A DNA stretch of 59,038 nucleotides from Thalassobaculaceae bacterium (GTDB lineage: Bacteria > Pseudomonadota > Alphaproteobacteria > Thalassobaculales > Thalassobaculaceae): NCBI GenBank assembly GCA_029212785.1, contig JARGOG010000018.1, positions 7,560 to 66,597 on the forward strand, given 5' to 3'. Below, piece after piece: positions 8,915 through 20,139 of this stretch. The notes under the pieces were generated by a model. That model searched no databases. It saw only the letters and a list, made by a program, of their open reading frames with translations, and was not told the origin of the DNA. The position numbers were made by a program, and so were the translations under genes. Each line of letters starts with the position of its first letter. The first letter of the stretch is position 1.

Positions 8915-9124
8915 ATGGCCACCGGTACGGTGAAGTGGTTTAACACCACCAAGGGTTATGGGTTCATTCAGCCGGACGATGGCGGTGCGGACGTGTTCGT
9001 GCACATCAGCGCCGTCGAGCAGTCCGGCATGCATAGCTTGAACGAAGGTCAGAAGATCGAGTACGAGCTGCAGTCGGACCCGCGCCGCAACAAGGTTTTC
9101 GCCGGCAATCTGTCGGCTGCCTGA
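8915..9124 (+). CDS. Cold-shock protein (CspA family)
   Basis: A 69-residue single cold-shock domain, the standard length of the family. It binds single-stranded RNA/DNA and loosens RNA structure. RNP1 is KGYGFI (residues about 13-18) and RNP2 is VFVHIS (about 26-31). The start is fixed by AAAGGAG 7 bases before the ATG. It lies downstream of an RNA helicase gene and is followed by a strong terminator. The 49-base gap to the helicase could hold its own promoter, but I do not see a clear one. Confidence 0.95.
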   Translation: MATGTVKWFNTTKGYGFIQPDDGGADVFVHISAVEQSGMHSLNEGQKIEYELQSDPRRNKVFAGNLSAA

Positions 9125-9154
9125 GCTCTTTCGAGCCACGGCACAGAAATGATG

Positions 9155-9187
9155 AAGCCCCGCCGGGAAATCGGCGGGGCTTCTTTC
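9155..9187. terminator. Rho-independent terminator shared by cspA-like gene and pcaG
   Basis: An 11-base perfect stem (AAGCCCCGCCG / CGGCGGGGCTT) with a 6-base GGAAAT loop, followed by CTTTC on the plus strand. On the other strand the A-rich upstream part makes it usable for pcaG, which ends 19 bases away. This is the clearest intrinsic terminator in the window. Confidence 0.85.
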
Positions 9188-9205
9188 GTTCGTGCAGGCG
9201 GTGTC

Positions 9206-9787
9206 TCAGACGTCGAAGAAAACCGTCTCGTTGTCGCCCTGCATATGGATGTCGAGGCGGTAGGTATTGCCGGTGCGCGCGGCGATCAAGGTGCTGCGGC
9301 GATCCGTGGGTACCGACGAAAGCACCGGGTCGGCGGCATTGGCCGCTTCCTCGTCACCGAAATAGATTCGCGTGAAGACATGGGTCAGCAGGCCGCGCAT
9401 GAACACCACGACGTTCAGGTGCGGGGCCTCGCCTTCGGTGGCGGCACCCGGCTTGATCGTGTCGAAGATGAAGCGGTGCTTCGGGTCGGTTCCGGTGCCG
9501 GTGCGCCCGAAACCGGTGAATCCGGCGTTCGAGCCGCGGCCATCGGCCGGATGGGCATAGCGGCCCTGGGAATCCGCCTGCCAGATTTCAATCATCGCGT
9601 CGGGCACCGGATTGCCGTCGCCGTCGAACACCCGTCCCTCGACGCGGATCCGTTCGCCTTCGATGTCTTCACCGGCCATCGCGCCCTCGGCGATGGAGGT
9701 GTGCCGGTAGCCGTATTGCCTGGCCGTCAGCCCGTAGGCGAAATAGGGGCCGACGGTCTGCGAGGGGGTCTGTTTGAGGTCGCTCAC
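9206..9787 (-). CDS. pcaG: Protocatechuate 3,4-dioxygenase, alpha subunit
   Basis: A 193-residue alpha subunit. With PcaH it opens the ring of protocatechuate between the two hydroxyls to give 3-carboxy-cis,cis-muconate. It opens with QTPSQTVGPYF (about 6-16), the alpha-subunit hallmark. It then carries the intradiol dioxygenase core VPDAMIEIWQADSQGRYAHP (about 61-80) and the segment APHLNVVVFMRGLLTHVFTRIYF. As expected for alpha subunits, the iron-ligand set of PcaH is not conserved. The start overlaps the pcaH stop (ATGA-type overlap at 9784-9787), so translation is coupled. The order is pcaD-pcaH-pcaG, ending at the terminator. Confidence 0.95.
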   Translation of the reverse strand: MSDLKQTPSQTVGPYFAYGLTARQYGYRHTSIAEGAMAGEDIEGERIRVEGRVFDGDGNPVPDAMIEIWQADSQGRYAHPADGRGSNAGFTGFGRTGTGTDPKHRFIFDTIKPGAATEGEAPHLNVVVFMRGLLTHVFTRIYFGDEEAANAADPVLSSVPTDRRSTLIAARTGNTYRLDIHMQGDNETVFFDV

Positions 9788-10497
9788 CGCCCGGCCTCCA
9801 TCGGGGTCTCCTTCGGACCGCGCAGCACGATGTCGAAGACATAGCCGAGCGCGAACCCTTCCTCCGTCACGTCGATCGAGAAATCGCTGACCAGCCGATT
9901 GCGGGCGCCTTCAGGCGTCCCGAGGAAGATCGGGTCGAGGGCGAGCAACGGATCACCCGGGAAATACATCTGCGTGACCAGCCGGCTGGCAAAGGCCGGG
10001 CCGAACAGCGACAGGTGAATGTGGTTCGGACGCCAGGCATTGGCGTGATTCGGCCAGGGATAGGCGCCGGGCTTGATGGTGTAGAACGTGTAGCGGCCCT
10101 CGCCATCGGTGACCGCCCGACCGCCGCCGAAGAAGTTCGGATCGATCGGGGCGTTGTGCTGGTCGGCCTCGTGGATATAGCGGCCGGCGGCATTCGCCTG
10201 CCAGATCTCGATCAGCGCATTCGGCTGCGGTCGTCCGAGTTCGTCGAGCACCCGGCCGGTCACCACGATTCGCTCGCCGAGCGGATCGCCGTTCTTGGCG
10301 CCATTTTTGGTCAGGTCGTTATCCAGCGGCGCCAGGGCGTCATGGCCGTAGGCCGGTCCGGTCAGTTCCGACAGCGACTGCCTGATCGGCACCAGAGGTT
10401 TGGTCGGCCCGCGCTTCACCGTCGACTTGTAGTCGGGGTGGATCAGTGGCGGATGCGCCGTCCAGTCGCGCGGCGTCACACCGTTCGTATCACCCAT
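9784..10497 (-). CDS. pcaH: Protocatechuate 3,4-dioxygenase, beta subunit
   Basis: A 237-residue catalytic subunit carrying the ferric iron. The region TIKPGAYPWPNHANAWRPNH holds one ligand tyrosine in YPW, and the ligand histidine pair follows in HIHLSLFG. The other tyrosine is in the WQANAAGRYIHEAD segment. Length fits the family (about 235-240). The ATG at 10497 lies within the 3' end of pcaD (8-base overlap), and the 3' end overlaps pcaG by 4 bases, so the three genes are translationally coupled. No PcaQ-type regulator is next to the cluster. Confidence 0.95.
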   Translation of the reverse strand: MGDTNGVTPRDWTAHPPLIHPDYKSTVKRGPTKPLVPIRQSLSELTGPAYGHDALAPLDNDLTKNGAKNGDPLGERIVVTGRVLDELGRPQPNALIEIWQANAAGRYIHEADQHNAPIDPNFFGGGRAVTDGEGRYTFYTIKPGAYPWPNHANAWRPNHIHLSLFGPAFASRLVTQMYFPGDPLLALDPIFLGTPEGARNRLVSDFSIDVTEEGFALGYVFDIVLRGPKETPMEAGR

Positions 10498-11290
10498 GCG
10501 TCACCTCCATCAGCAGCGTCTTCAGGTGAGAGACGACCGCGTGCGGCGCCTCGATGCTGGGCAGATGGCCGACATTCGGCAGCTCGACATAACGCGCCGA
10601 CGGCAGCGATGCGGCGAATGCCGAGACCACTTCGGGCGTGGTCGCACCGTCATCGGCGCCGCAGATCACGACGCAGGGCACCTTGATTCGGGACGCCTGC
10701 GGGGCCAGATCGGCGTCGCGGATGGCAGCGCAGGCCGCCGCATACCCGTCCGCCGGCGTGCGGGTCAGCATCTGCCGGTATCCGGTGAGGTCGACCGGCC
10801 GATCTCGGTGGAAAGCCGGTGCGAACCAGCGTTCAAGGATGTTGTCGGCCATGGCGCCGAGGCCATCGGCTCCCACCATGTCGATGCGTTGCTGCCAAGT
10901 CTCGGCGGTGCCGATTCTGGCGGCCGTGTCGCACATCATCAGTCCGGCGAACAGTGTCGGTCGGGCGGCATAGGTCGCCTGGGTGATCAGGCCGCCGATC
11001 GACACGCCGATCATCGCCGCCCGCGTCACGCCCAGGCGATCGAGCACACCAAGCACGTCGGCGGCGAACCGTTCGATGGTCACCGGCGTTTTGCCGAGGG
11101 CGGACAGGCCGTGGCCGCGCTTGTCCATGCGGATGCAGCGCCAGTGTGTGCTCAACGGCTCGACGACGGCGTCCCAGATCCGCAGATCGGTCCCGAGCGA
11201 GTTGGAGAACATCAGGACCGGTCCGTCCTGCGGACCATCCTCGCGGACGTGCAGGACACAGTCGTCCACGTCGACAAACGTCGATCCCAT
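10490..11290 (-). CDS. pcaD: 3-oxoadipate enol-lactonase
   Basis: A 266-residue alpha/beta hydrolase that opens 3-oxoadipate enol-lactone to 3-oxoadipate in the beta-ketoadipate pathway. The oxyanion-hole region is FSNSLGTDLRIWD. The nucleophile elbow is GVSIGG (about residues 98-103), with the acid in ICGADDGATTPE and the catalytic histidine in NVGHLPSIE near the C-terminus. The ATG at 11290 has GGGAGG upstream; the open frame extends further but without a ribosome site. It lies 80 bases after the TRAP large permease on the same strand. pcaC and pcaB, needed between dioxygenase and lactonase, are not in the window. Confidence 0.9.
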   Translation of the reverse strand: MGSTFVDVDDCVLHVREDGPQDGPVLMFSNSLGTDLRIWDAVVEPLSTHWRCIRMDKRGHGLSALGKTPVTIERFAADVLGVLDRLGVTRAAMIGVSIGGLITQATYAARPTLFAGLMMCDTAARIGTAETWQQRIDMVGADGLGAMADNILERWFAPAFHRDRPVDLTGYRQMLTRTPADGYAAACAAIRDADLAPQASRIKVPCVVICGADDGATTPEVVSAFAASLPSARYVELPNVGHLPSIEAPHAVVSHLKTLLMEVTHG

Positions 11291-11370
11291 CGTTCCTCCC
11301 CTTGGTCGCGCGTTCTTGCGCTTATCTTGACTCCCGGGCCGGAGAACGTCGAGAGCGACGCCCTTCCGGC

Positions 11371-14043
<2,673 letters not shown>

Positions 14044-14120
14044 GACGCTTTGGCTTTCCTGAGTCCGGGCTTTCGGCGGCCGGGTCCGAGACCGCGGTCG
14101 GTCGGTTAGGAGTGTGTCGG

Positions 14121-15152
14121 TTAGGCGGCGGAACTCGGCTCGACTTCTCGGGCACCGGGCTCACCACGGTAATTGGCGATGCTTTCCAGGACGAAACTGC
14201 TGAACTGGATGCTCATGGTGAGCGCGAAGATCGCAAGGAATCCGGCCATCCAGTACTTCACATACATCCCGAAACCGGACTGCGAGACCTCGTAGGCGAG
14301 CAGGGCGCTGTTGATGATGCTGGACTGGTTCCACATGCCGAAGATCAGGATCGTCCAGCACAGGGTCAGGCCGAGGACGATAGATCCGACCGTGTTGATG
14401 AGGCCCTTAGTCCGCTCGTTGAAGCCGGCATACAGCACGTCGACCCGGACATGGCCGTCCTCGAACAGCGTGTAGGCGCTGGCGAACAGGAACAGCGCGC
14501 CGTACCAGAAACGGACAAGGTCGCCCTGGAACGCCTGCTCGTAGGAGAACACGAAGCGGCTGAGCACGATCGTCAGCTCGGCGATCACCACGAGCAGAGC
14601 GAGCCAATGGAAGCCGAGCGACTTGGTGCGCGCGGCGATCACCAGCGAGATCAACAGCATCGGCGCGTGAACGTAAGGGCCGCGGAACCGGGAGCGACCG
14701 AGCTCCGTTGCCAACTGATCGCCGAATAGCGGGCCGAGGAGCGCTTCGACCCGCAGGAACGAGATCGCGGCGTCGAGCAGACCGATCAGCAGCACGCTCC
14801 AGAAGGCGAAGCGGACGATGTAGTTGGTGACACTGGCCATGGTCATGGCGTCGGCGCGCAGATTGCGCGACAGCGAGCGCTGGACCCCCACGATGGCGAT
14901 GACGATGCCTGCCAGATAGATCCCGACCTGGAGCAGTGCCAGGACCAGGTTCATACCCTCCGGCAGCGGCGAGGTCGGCAACAGCACGAGAATGCCCGGC
15001 CAATCCTGCCAGAAGCAGAGGAAATTATTGATGATATAGGCGAAACTCAGGGCGACGGAGATCCACCCGAGCGTACGGATCGCCGCGGTCCCGGACCGGA
15101 AAGCGTCTCCGCCCATGGCGTCAGTGTAGGCGCCGTCAGTTGCCGTGCTCAT
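14121..15152 (-). CDS. TRAP transporter small permease (DctQ/TakQ-like), long form
   Basis: A 343-residue membrane protein that partners the large permease. The DctQ signature AYTLFEDGHVRVDVLY lies at about residue 220-235, and its four helices occupy the C-terminal half. The N-terminal half adds several extra hydrophobic segments (from about residue 28 on), making it twice the common 160-200 residue size; this long form goes with the TakP/FcbT-type TRAP systems. The ATG at 15152 has AAAGG upstream. It lies between the binding-protein gene (118 bases, with a stem-loop) and the large permease gene (77 bases). Confidence 0.85.
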   Translation of the reverse strand: MSTATDGAYTDAMGGDAFRSGTAAIRTLGWISVALSFAYIINNFLCFWQDWPGILVLLPTSPLPEGMNLVLALLQVGIYLAGIVIAIVGVQRSLSRNLRADAMTMASVTNYIVRFAFWSVLLIGLLDAAISFLRVEALLGPLFGDQLATELGRSRFRGPYVHAPMLLISLVIAARTKSLGFHWLALLVVIAELTIVLSRFVFSYEQAFQGDLVRFWYGALFLFASAYTLFEDGHVRVDVLYAGFNERTKGLINTVGSIVLGLTLCWTILIFGMWNQSSIINSALLAYEVSQSGFGMYVKYWMAGFLAIFALTMSIQFSSFVLESIANYRGEPGAREVEPSSAA

Positions 15153-15217
15153 TTTAAACCTTTGAGAAGGACCGTTCCGATCGCGCCGCCGGTCAGGTGC
15201 GGCGTCCTAAATAGGGT

Positions 15218-15247
15218 GGGCAGACGAGACTGGCGCCCCGTCTGCCC
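15218..15247. terminator. Stem-loop between TRAP binding-protein and permease genes
   Basis: A 9-base perfect inverted repeat (GGGCAGACG / CGTCTGCCC) with a 12-base loop lies in the 118-base gap between the binding-protein gene and the small permease gene. On the minus strand it is followed by ACCCTATTT. In TRAP and ABC operons such hairpins often stabilise or partly terminate the message, so that the binding protein is made in excess; that role is inferred here. Confidence 0.55.
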
Positions 15248-15270
15248 CGATGGTTTGCGGTGCGCCGGCC

Positions 15271-16368
15271 TTAGAGGCCGAGCACCCGGTTCCGCTGCTT
15301 GTAATAAGCGCCTTCCGACAGCTTCATCCAGGCACCGACATCGGCACGGGCCGCGGCGAAGCTCTCGTGAATGCGGTTGGCCAGGTCGCTGTGCGCGCGG
15401 GCTTCGGCGAAGACCTCTTCGGCCGCGTCGCCGAACGCGTCATAGACGTCGTCGTTGAACTCACGCAGCTCGACGCCATGCTCGTTGATGAGCTTGGCGA
15501 GGAAACGACCGTTGTTGGCGTTGTACTCCGCCATCATGATGTCGTTTTCCATCAGGCAGCAGGCCTGAATCATCACCTGGTCGGACTTGGTCAGGCCGTC
15601 CCACCAGGTCTTGTTCATGCCGAGGGCGTCGTATCCGCCCGGCTCGTGCATGCCCGGCCAGTAGTAGTACTTCGCCGCCTCGTAGAACTTCAGGAAGTAG
15701 TCGTTCCACGGACCGACCCACTCGGTGGCGTCGATGGCGCCGGAGACCAGGTTTTCGTAGATCTGGCCACCCGGCAGGGAGACCGGGGACGCGCCCAGCT
15801 TGGCCATGACGTCGCCGCCCAGACCCGGCATACGGATCTTCAGGCCCTTGAAGTCTTCGGCGGAGTTGATCTCCTTGTTGAACCAGCCGCCCATCTGCAC
15901 GCCGGTGTTGCCGGCGGCGATGGCCTTCAGGCCGAATTCGGCGGAGAGCTCATCCCACAGCGGCTGGCCGCCCATGAAGTTGATCCAGGCGCCCATTTCG
16001 TTCTCGGTCAGGCCAAACGGCACCGAGGTGAAGTATGCGAAGCCCGGATGCTTGCCCTTCCAGTAGTAATCGGCGGCGTGATAGGCCTGCGCGTTGCCCG
16101 AGGCGACCTCGTCGAACACGTCGAACGCACCAACGCGCTCACCGGCGGCGAAGTACTGCACCTGGAAGCGGCCGTCGGATGCGTCCTGGATGCGCTGTGC
16201 CAGACGCTGGGCGCCTGTGCCGAGACCCGGGAAGTCGCGCGGCCAGGTCGAGACCATGACCATATCGATGCGTTCCTGGGCGATTGCCGGCGCAGCCAGC
16301 GTCGTCGAAGCGGCAGCGCCGCCGACGGCGGCAACACCAGCACTTTTTATAAAGTCACGACGTTTCAT
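15271..16368 (-). CDS. TRAP transporter periplasmic solute-binding protein (DctP/TakP-like)
   Basis: A 365-residue binding protein that captures the solute in the periplasm and hands it to the membrane subunits. The N-terminus MKRRDFIKSAG is a twin-arginine motif, followed by a hydrophobic stretch and APAIAQ, the probable cleavage site near residue 30. The mature part has the family features MVSTWPRDFPGLGTGAQRLA, the conserved arginine in GLKIRMPGLGG (about residue 165) that contacts the carboxylate, and the VSGAIDATEWVGPWNDY segment of the TakP/FcbT1 branch. GGGAG precedes the ATG. It is the first gene of the cluster and is transcribed from the region with two palindromes at 16550-16576. Confidence 0.9.
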   Translation of the reverse strand: MKRRDFIKSAGVAAVGGAAASTTLAAPAIAQERIDMVMVSTWPRDFPGLGTGAQRLAQRIQDASDGRFQVQYFAAGERVGAFDVFDEVASGNAQAYHAADYYWKGKHPGFAYFTSVPFGLTENEMGAWINFMGGQPLWDELSAEFGLKAIAAGNTGVQMGGWFNKEINSAEDFKGLKIRMPGLGGDVMAKLGASPVSLPGGQIYENLVSGAIDATEWVGPWNDYFLKFYEAAKYYYWPGMHEPGGYDALGMNKTWWDGLTKSDQVMIQACCLMENDIMMAEYNANNGRFLAKLINEHGVELREFNDDVYDAFGDAAEEVFAEARAHSDLANRIHESFAAARADVGAWMKLSEGAYYKQRNRVLGL

Positions 16369-16934
16369 GGTTTCTACTCCCTGCTTAAGATCGTGCTTGG
16401 GACGGTTGGTTGGATTGAAAGCGTTTGCCCCACTTAAGCTTTCTAGGGGCGATCATACTCGGCGGCACTTGTAGGTAAAGCCCGAGTGTGCACTGCGCCA
16501 TGACAGGAATAGCGTCCACGCAAACCGCGTCCCCCGGCTTGGTGACTTCTTGTTAACAAAGTCTGTAACACAGACTCCACACAGGTTGCGACCTCCTGAA
16601 TTTCAGCGGGATTCCCACCGGGCCAGCGTGCCGTTCCCGGAATATCGCGGTCCGCGGCCGCGCTTAAAATTGGAAATCACCGATCTCAGAGTCGCGGAGA
16701 GGCTGTCCCGGTCCACCCCATTGACGATTCTCGGGCGACCTGCCGTCGAGTGAGTGCCTAAAATTCAAACTTCTATCGCCAATTGTGCACATTTTTCGAT
16801 CCGCGCGCTGTCGGTGTACCGGCCTGATGCGGTGCGGGAGGCATCTTTAGTTTCTCCTATGTTGTCTTGGAAAAATACGATATAAGCTATCAAAGCGTGT
16901 TTATCATAGTAATATTCAAAATCAGGAGGACCCT
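16369..16934. other. Intergenic region between divergent TRAP operon and orphan gene
   Basis: About 566 bases without a believable gene. It contains two adjacent perfect palindromes (described separately) about 180-210 bases before the TRAP binding-protein gene. Close to 16850-16930 the composition becomes AT-rich, which suggests the promoter of the plus-strand orphan gene, although no well-spaced -35/-10 pair stands out. The 67-codon open frame at 16550-16753 is judged non-coding. Confidence 0.5.
16550..16576. promoter_or_regulatory. Two adjacent perfect palindromes, probable operators
   Basis: TTGTTAACAA (16550-16559) is a perfect 10-base palindrome. It is followed immediately by AGTCTGT-AAC-ACAGACT (16560-16576), a perfect 7-3-7 inverted repeat. 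They lie about 180-210 bases upstream of the TRAP operon start and about 360 bases before the divergent orphan gene. Regulator-binding sites for the transport/aromatic operon are the simplest reading. No regulator gene is adjacent, so the protein that binds is unknown. Confidence 0.5.
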
Positions 16935-18488
16935 ATGGCGTCACGCTTTGCGACCGGACCCGCCGAAAAGTGCGGATTGACCGACGGTAGCGGATCGCGA
17001 CTGGCAGGCGCTCGACCGCATCCGTCCCCTACGTGTTCACCAACTCAGGCTTCAGTGGTTGCGACCGCACGTCGCAGGTTGGTCGATGCCCTGATGGATG
17101 CGGCCAGGCTGAGGTCGATCCTTTCGGCGGCGCAGCAAACATTGGGCGATCAGGCGGTCCCTATCCACAGTGTTGCCGGTGGTGGCCTCAGGCAGGAGTC
17201 GAGGACGGCCATTTCCGCACCTCTCGGGGCCGCCGATTTCATCGGGCTGGCGCTGACAGCCGTGGCCGGGCGTACTGTACCCGCGGCAGGCGGACGCGAG
17301 ACGAGCGCCGATTTGATGCCGGCGACGCCGGCGCTGGACTGCCTGACGGCCTGCTACGTAGCTCTGGGCAGTGGTTGGATTTCAGCCGCGCCGCCCCACC
17401 GGTACGCGCCCGGCGCGGTTAGACAGGAGATGGAGAGGCTCTGCCGCGTCGCGGCATTGCCCCGGGTCGGCGCGCGCGCGGTGGTCTCGACCGCTCCGGA
17501 AATCGCGGCGATCCTGACCGAACTGTCGGATGCGGCGGATGCGGGAGGCATCGGGCCCGGACGATTTGCGCGGATGCGGCCGACAGGGTCGTCGGCGCGG
17601 ACCGGTCTGACCCTTGGAGCGGCGGCACCGGAAGTGGGCATGTCCGGAACGACGGTCGGACCGAGGGGAGACAATCATCCCGACGCTGTTGTGCTGACAA
17701 GACTGTTTTTGAAGCGGCTTCCGGCCGGGCCGTCCCCGGTGGCGCGGTCTGGTCAGCCGCTGCCTCACGATGCGTTCTCCGAACGGTCCGGTGCGGTGGC
17801 TGACTTGGGGCGTCTGACGGCGCCGGCGTTTCCTGCGGTCGACGACGCCCTGTTTCGAGCAATCGGGCGCTGGCGTTCCGAACAGTTGCCTCCGGCTCTG
17901 CGGCGGGCGGCTGACGTCGAACTGCGGATGCCGGTCGCTCGCTGGAGCCCCGAATTGATCGTTCTGGCCACCTTGACCGTGGGCGCGCCGGACTGGACCA
18001 GTCTTCGCATTCAGGCGGGTTGCGCCGGCCTTCGTCTATGGGTGATGGCGGGCACGGCGATCGTCCTGGTCGACCGGAAACTCGGCGCGGTCCGCGATGC
18101 CGTGCGCGACGCAAGTTGGACGCTGGCCCGTCGACATGCGATGGGGCTGGCACCGTCGGCCTGCGATGCCCTCATGTCGGCGGCGATCGGGTTTTATGTG
18201 GCGACCGGGCAGATACTGGTGCCGCGCTGCTTGGAGGGGTGTGTCCTGCAGATGGCGCTCGATATCGACTGGTTCGAGCCGCATGGCGGCCGCCGGCACG
18301 ACCCGGAGGCGGTCGAAATGATCGCGGATACCGCCCCCCTGGCGGCCAAGCGTCTGCTTGACCTTGCGCGTGCCGCCCTGGCAGCCGACGCGCCGCCCTG
18401 GAAACTGATTGGCGGCCGCCGGACCGGCAGATGCCGGCGGCTCGCTGTCCGCTTGGATGAGGCCATGTTGGTCCCGGGCGGTGGATAG
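16935..18488 (+). CDS. Hypothetical protein of 517 residues, no family recognised
   Basis: I do not recognise this protein. Coding is supported by an AGGAGG ribosome site 5 bases before the ATG, an AT-rich upstream region, and an uninterrupted frame of 517 residues with protein-like composition. It is rich in Ala, Arg, Gly and Pro, with no signal peptide. The N-terminal 60 residues and the stretch about 200-270 look disordered. The last 200 residues are ordered-looking: SPELIVLATLTVGAPDW (about 336-352), then hydrophobic helices around the GLRLWVMAG and SAAIGFYVATGQ segments, which could be buried helices or weak membrane segments. It faces the zinc-ribbon methyltransferase gene (convergent, 73-base gap). 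No function is proposed. Confidence 0.6.
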   Translation: MASRFATGPAEKCGLTDGSGSRLAGARPHPSPTCSPTQASVVATARRRLVDALMDAARLRSILSAAQQTLGDQAVPIHSVAGGGLRQESRTAISAPLGAADFIGLALTAVAGRTVPAAGGRETSADLMPATPALDCLTACYVALGSGWISAAPPHRYAPGAVRQEMERLCRVAALPRVGARAVVSTAPEIAAILTELSDAADAGGIGPGRFARMRPTGSSARTGLTLGAAAPEVGMSGTTVGPRGDNHPDAVVLTRLFLKRLPAGPSPVARSGQPLPHDAFSERSGAVADLGRLTAPAFPAVDDALFRAIGRWRSEQLPPALRRAADVELRMPVARWSPELIVLATLTVGAPDWTSLRIQAGCAGLRLWVMAGTAIVLVDRKLGAVRDAVRDASWTLARRHAMGLAPSACDALMSAAIGFYVATGQILVPRCLEGCVLQMALDIDWFEPHGGRRHDPEAVEMIADTAPLAAKRLLDLARAALAADAPPWKLIGGRRTGRCRRLAVRLDEAMLVPGGG

Positions 18489-18561
18489 GCCCGACCGCAG
18501 AACCGCCGTCATCAGAACCGCCGCCAACAGGACGGCCGGAGACCGGATAAGCGAACGCGAG

Positions 18562-19926
18562 TCAGGGACGCTTGGCGATGACCACGAAATCGCCGGATCG
18601 GGCCGACCATAGCGGCACGCCTGTGAACGGATCGCGTTGGGCGATCGGGAACTGCGGATCCTCCAGACGCGAGGGGCCACGCAGTGTGGCGACCACCTTG
18701 AGGCCGCGGTTGCCGAGCTGCTGGTCCAGATATCTGGGGGTGAGTACCTGGAGCGTGCGGCCGCCGAGAATGGGGAGTGTTCCTCCCGATACCGTGTCGC
18801 TCTGGCCGAGCGTCTCGCCGTTCCGCGCGACGATCATGAGGTACCCGTTCTTTGCCACCATCCGGCACAGGCTCTCGATCACTCGACCCAATTCAGGGGT
18901 GCGATCCAGACCCAGATCGCAGGTGACGCAAGTGGCGCTTTCGGCAGGTGCCGCCTCCAATTCAGCGCGATCGCCGCTCACGGCATTGAGGCCGAAGACC
19001 TCGCGGGCATACGCGGCGCTGGAGGAGTCGTCCTCAAAGCCCTGCGCGCGCATGCCTGTCGCTGCATGATGGGCCAGAGACGCTCCGGAACCGCACCCGA
19101 ACTCGTAGACGGCGGCGCCGGTCCATAACTCGCTCCGGCTCCACGCGAGGTGGGGCAGGAGTACCTGTTCGAACGCCGACAGGAAGGTCATGCCGACGCC
19201 TCCTTCATAGCCCGCCCCGGCCGGACCGCTGCCGGGGCTGTCGAGAGCGTCCGGCTCTCTGAACCGATAGGCCACGAAGGTCAGCGCGCATTTCGAGCAG
19301 CGCGCGACGGGAACACTGAGGCCTTCGCGCGCCGCCAGCATCAGCATGATCTGCAGCGTCGTTCGGGTGTCCGCCGTGGTGTTTGAGATGTCGTTGTGCA
19401 GGGCATCGACCAGCGGCTTCGGATCGAGATAGCGGGTGAGGGCGCGGCATTTCTGGTCCTGCGACGACTGGCCATCATCCGGGTGCACCAGCTTGGCCCG
19501 GCCGATCTGCGCCGCGTCTTTCTCTCCGCAGCCAGGACAGACGGCGGCCCCGGTCGCCCGTTGGGCGATCTGGTGCCGGACCTCGTCGAGCATGGCCTTC
19601 TGGGTGTCGTGAAAAACCGTCGTCTCCGATCCGGGCGCATCGGACTGCGGCTGCGGCCTGGCCCAGATCCGGTCGATCGGGATCGTCGCGCCGAGCTCGC
19701 GCAGCCGCGCGTGAACCTGGATGGACTGCTGCAGAGCGGCGAGCGGCTTCTGGATCGGGTCGGTCAGCGATAAATTCTGCCGTCCGGTCGCGACGGTGGC
19801 ACGCGCCTGGACGAGGTTTCCGTCGATCGCCTCTCGGATCGCCTGGCCGAGCACGGCGACCGCCTCGCTCGGCATGCGTTTCACGATCTCGAGGAAGATC
19901 GGTTCTGCCTTTGCCGGATCGAACAC
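18562..19926 (-). CDS. Zinc-ribbon class I SAM-dependent methyltransferase-like protein
   Basis: A 454-residue protein in three parts. Residues 1 to about 110 are helical, with TPR-like spacing. Residues about 128-220 hold two cysteine pairs, CPGC and CSKC, about 80 residues apart, a possible zinc ribbon. Residues about 245-400 are a class I methyltransferase fold with the SAM loop VYEFGCGSGASLAHHA (about 270-285), then an acidic residue after strand 2 (FEDDSS) and the strand-4 region ATCVTCDLGLD. It probably methylates a sugar, protein or other small substrate; the acceptor is unknown. The start has GGAGCG upstream (GAAGGAGCGCCCCGTGTTC: GTG at 19926 in MFDPAKAEP). It stands alone, convergent with the orphan gene and divergent from aspS. 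Confidence 0.65.
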   Translation of the reverse strand: MFDPAKAEPIFLEIVKRMPSEAVAVLGQAIREAIDGNLVQARATVATGRQNLSLTDPIQKPLAALQQSIQVHARLRELGATIPIDRIWARPQPQSDAPGSETTVFHDTQKAMLDEVRHQIAQRATGAAVCPGCGEKDAAQIGRAKLVHPDDGQSSQDQKCRALTRYLDPKPLVDALHNDISNTTADTRTTLQIMLMLAAREGLSVPVARCSKCALTFVAYRFREPDALDSPGSGPAGAGYEGGVGMTFLSAFEQVLLPHLAWSRSELWTGAAVYEFGCGSGASLAHHAATGMRAQGFEDDSSSAAYAREVFGLNAVSGDRAELEAAPAESATCVTCDLGLDRTPELGRVIESLCRMVAKNGYLMIVARNGETLGQSDTVSGGTLPILGGRTLQVLTPRYLDQQLGNRGLKVVATLRGPSRLEDPQFPIAQRDPFTGVPLWSARSGDFVVIAKRP

Positions 19927-20139
19927 GGGGCGCTCCTTCTACCTGACTGCTTGCCGCCGGACAGGCGGCCGGACTCGGCGCCGCGGACCGGCGCAAAGCG
20001 ATAGGGTGCCTGATTAACGATGTCGCATCGCAAGTGCAATCGGCCTGGCCCGCAAGCGGGTCACGAACGGCCTTTCTCTTGACCTTCCTGACGCTGCGTG
20101 CAACGTGGCGGCCGTCCCCCGCTACGCACTGATGACGCC

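Noticed and set aside
16550-16753. 67-codon plus-strand frame in the TRAP/orphan intergenic region
   Set aside because: It overlaps the palindromes and has no ribosome site.
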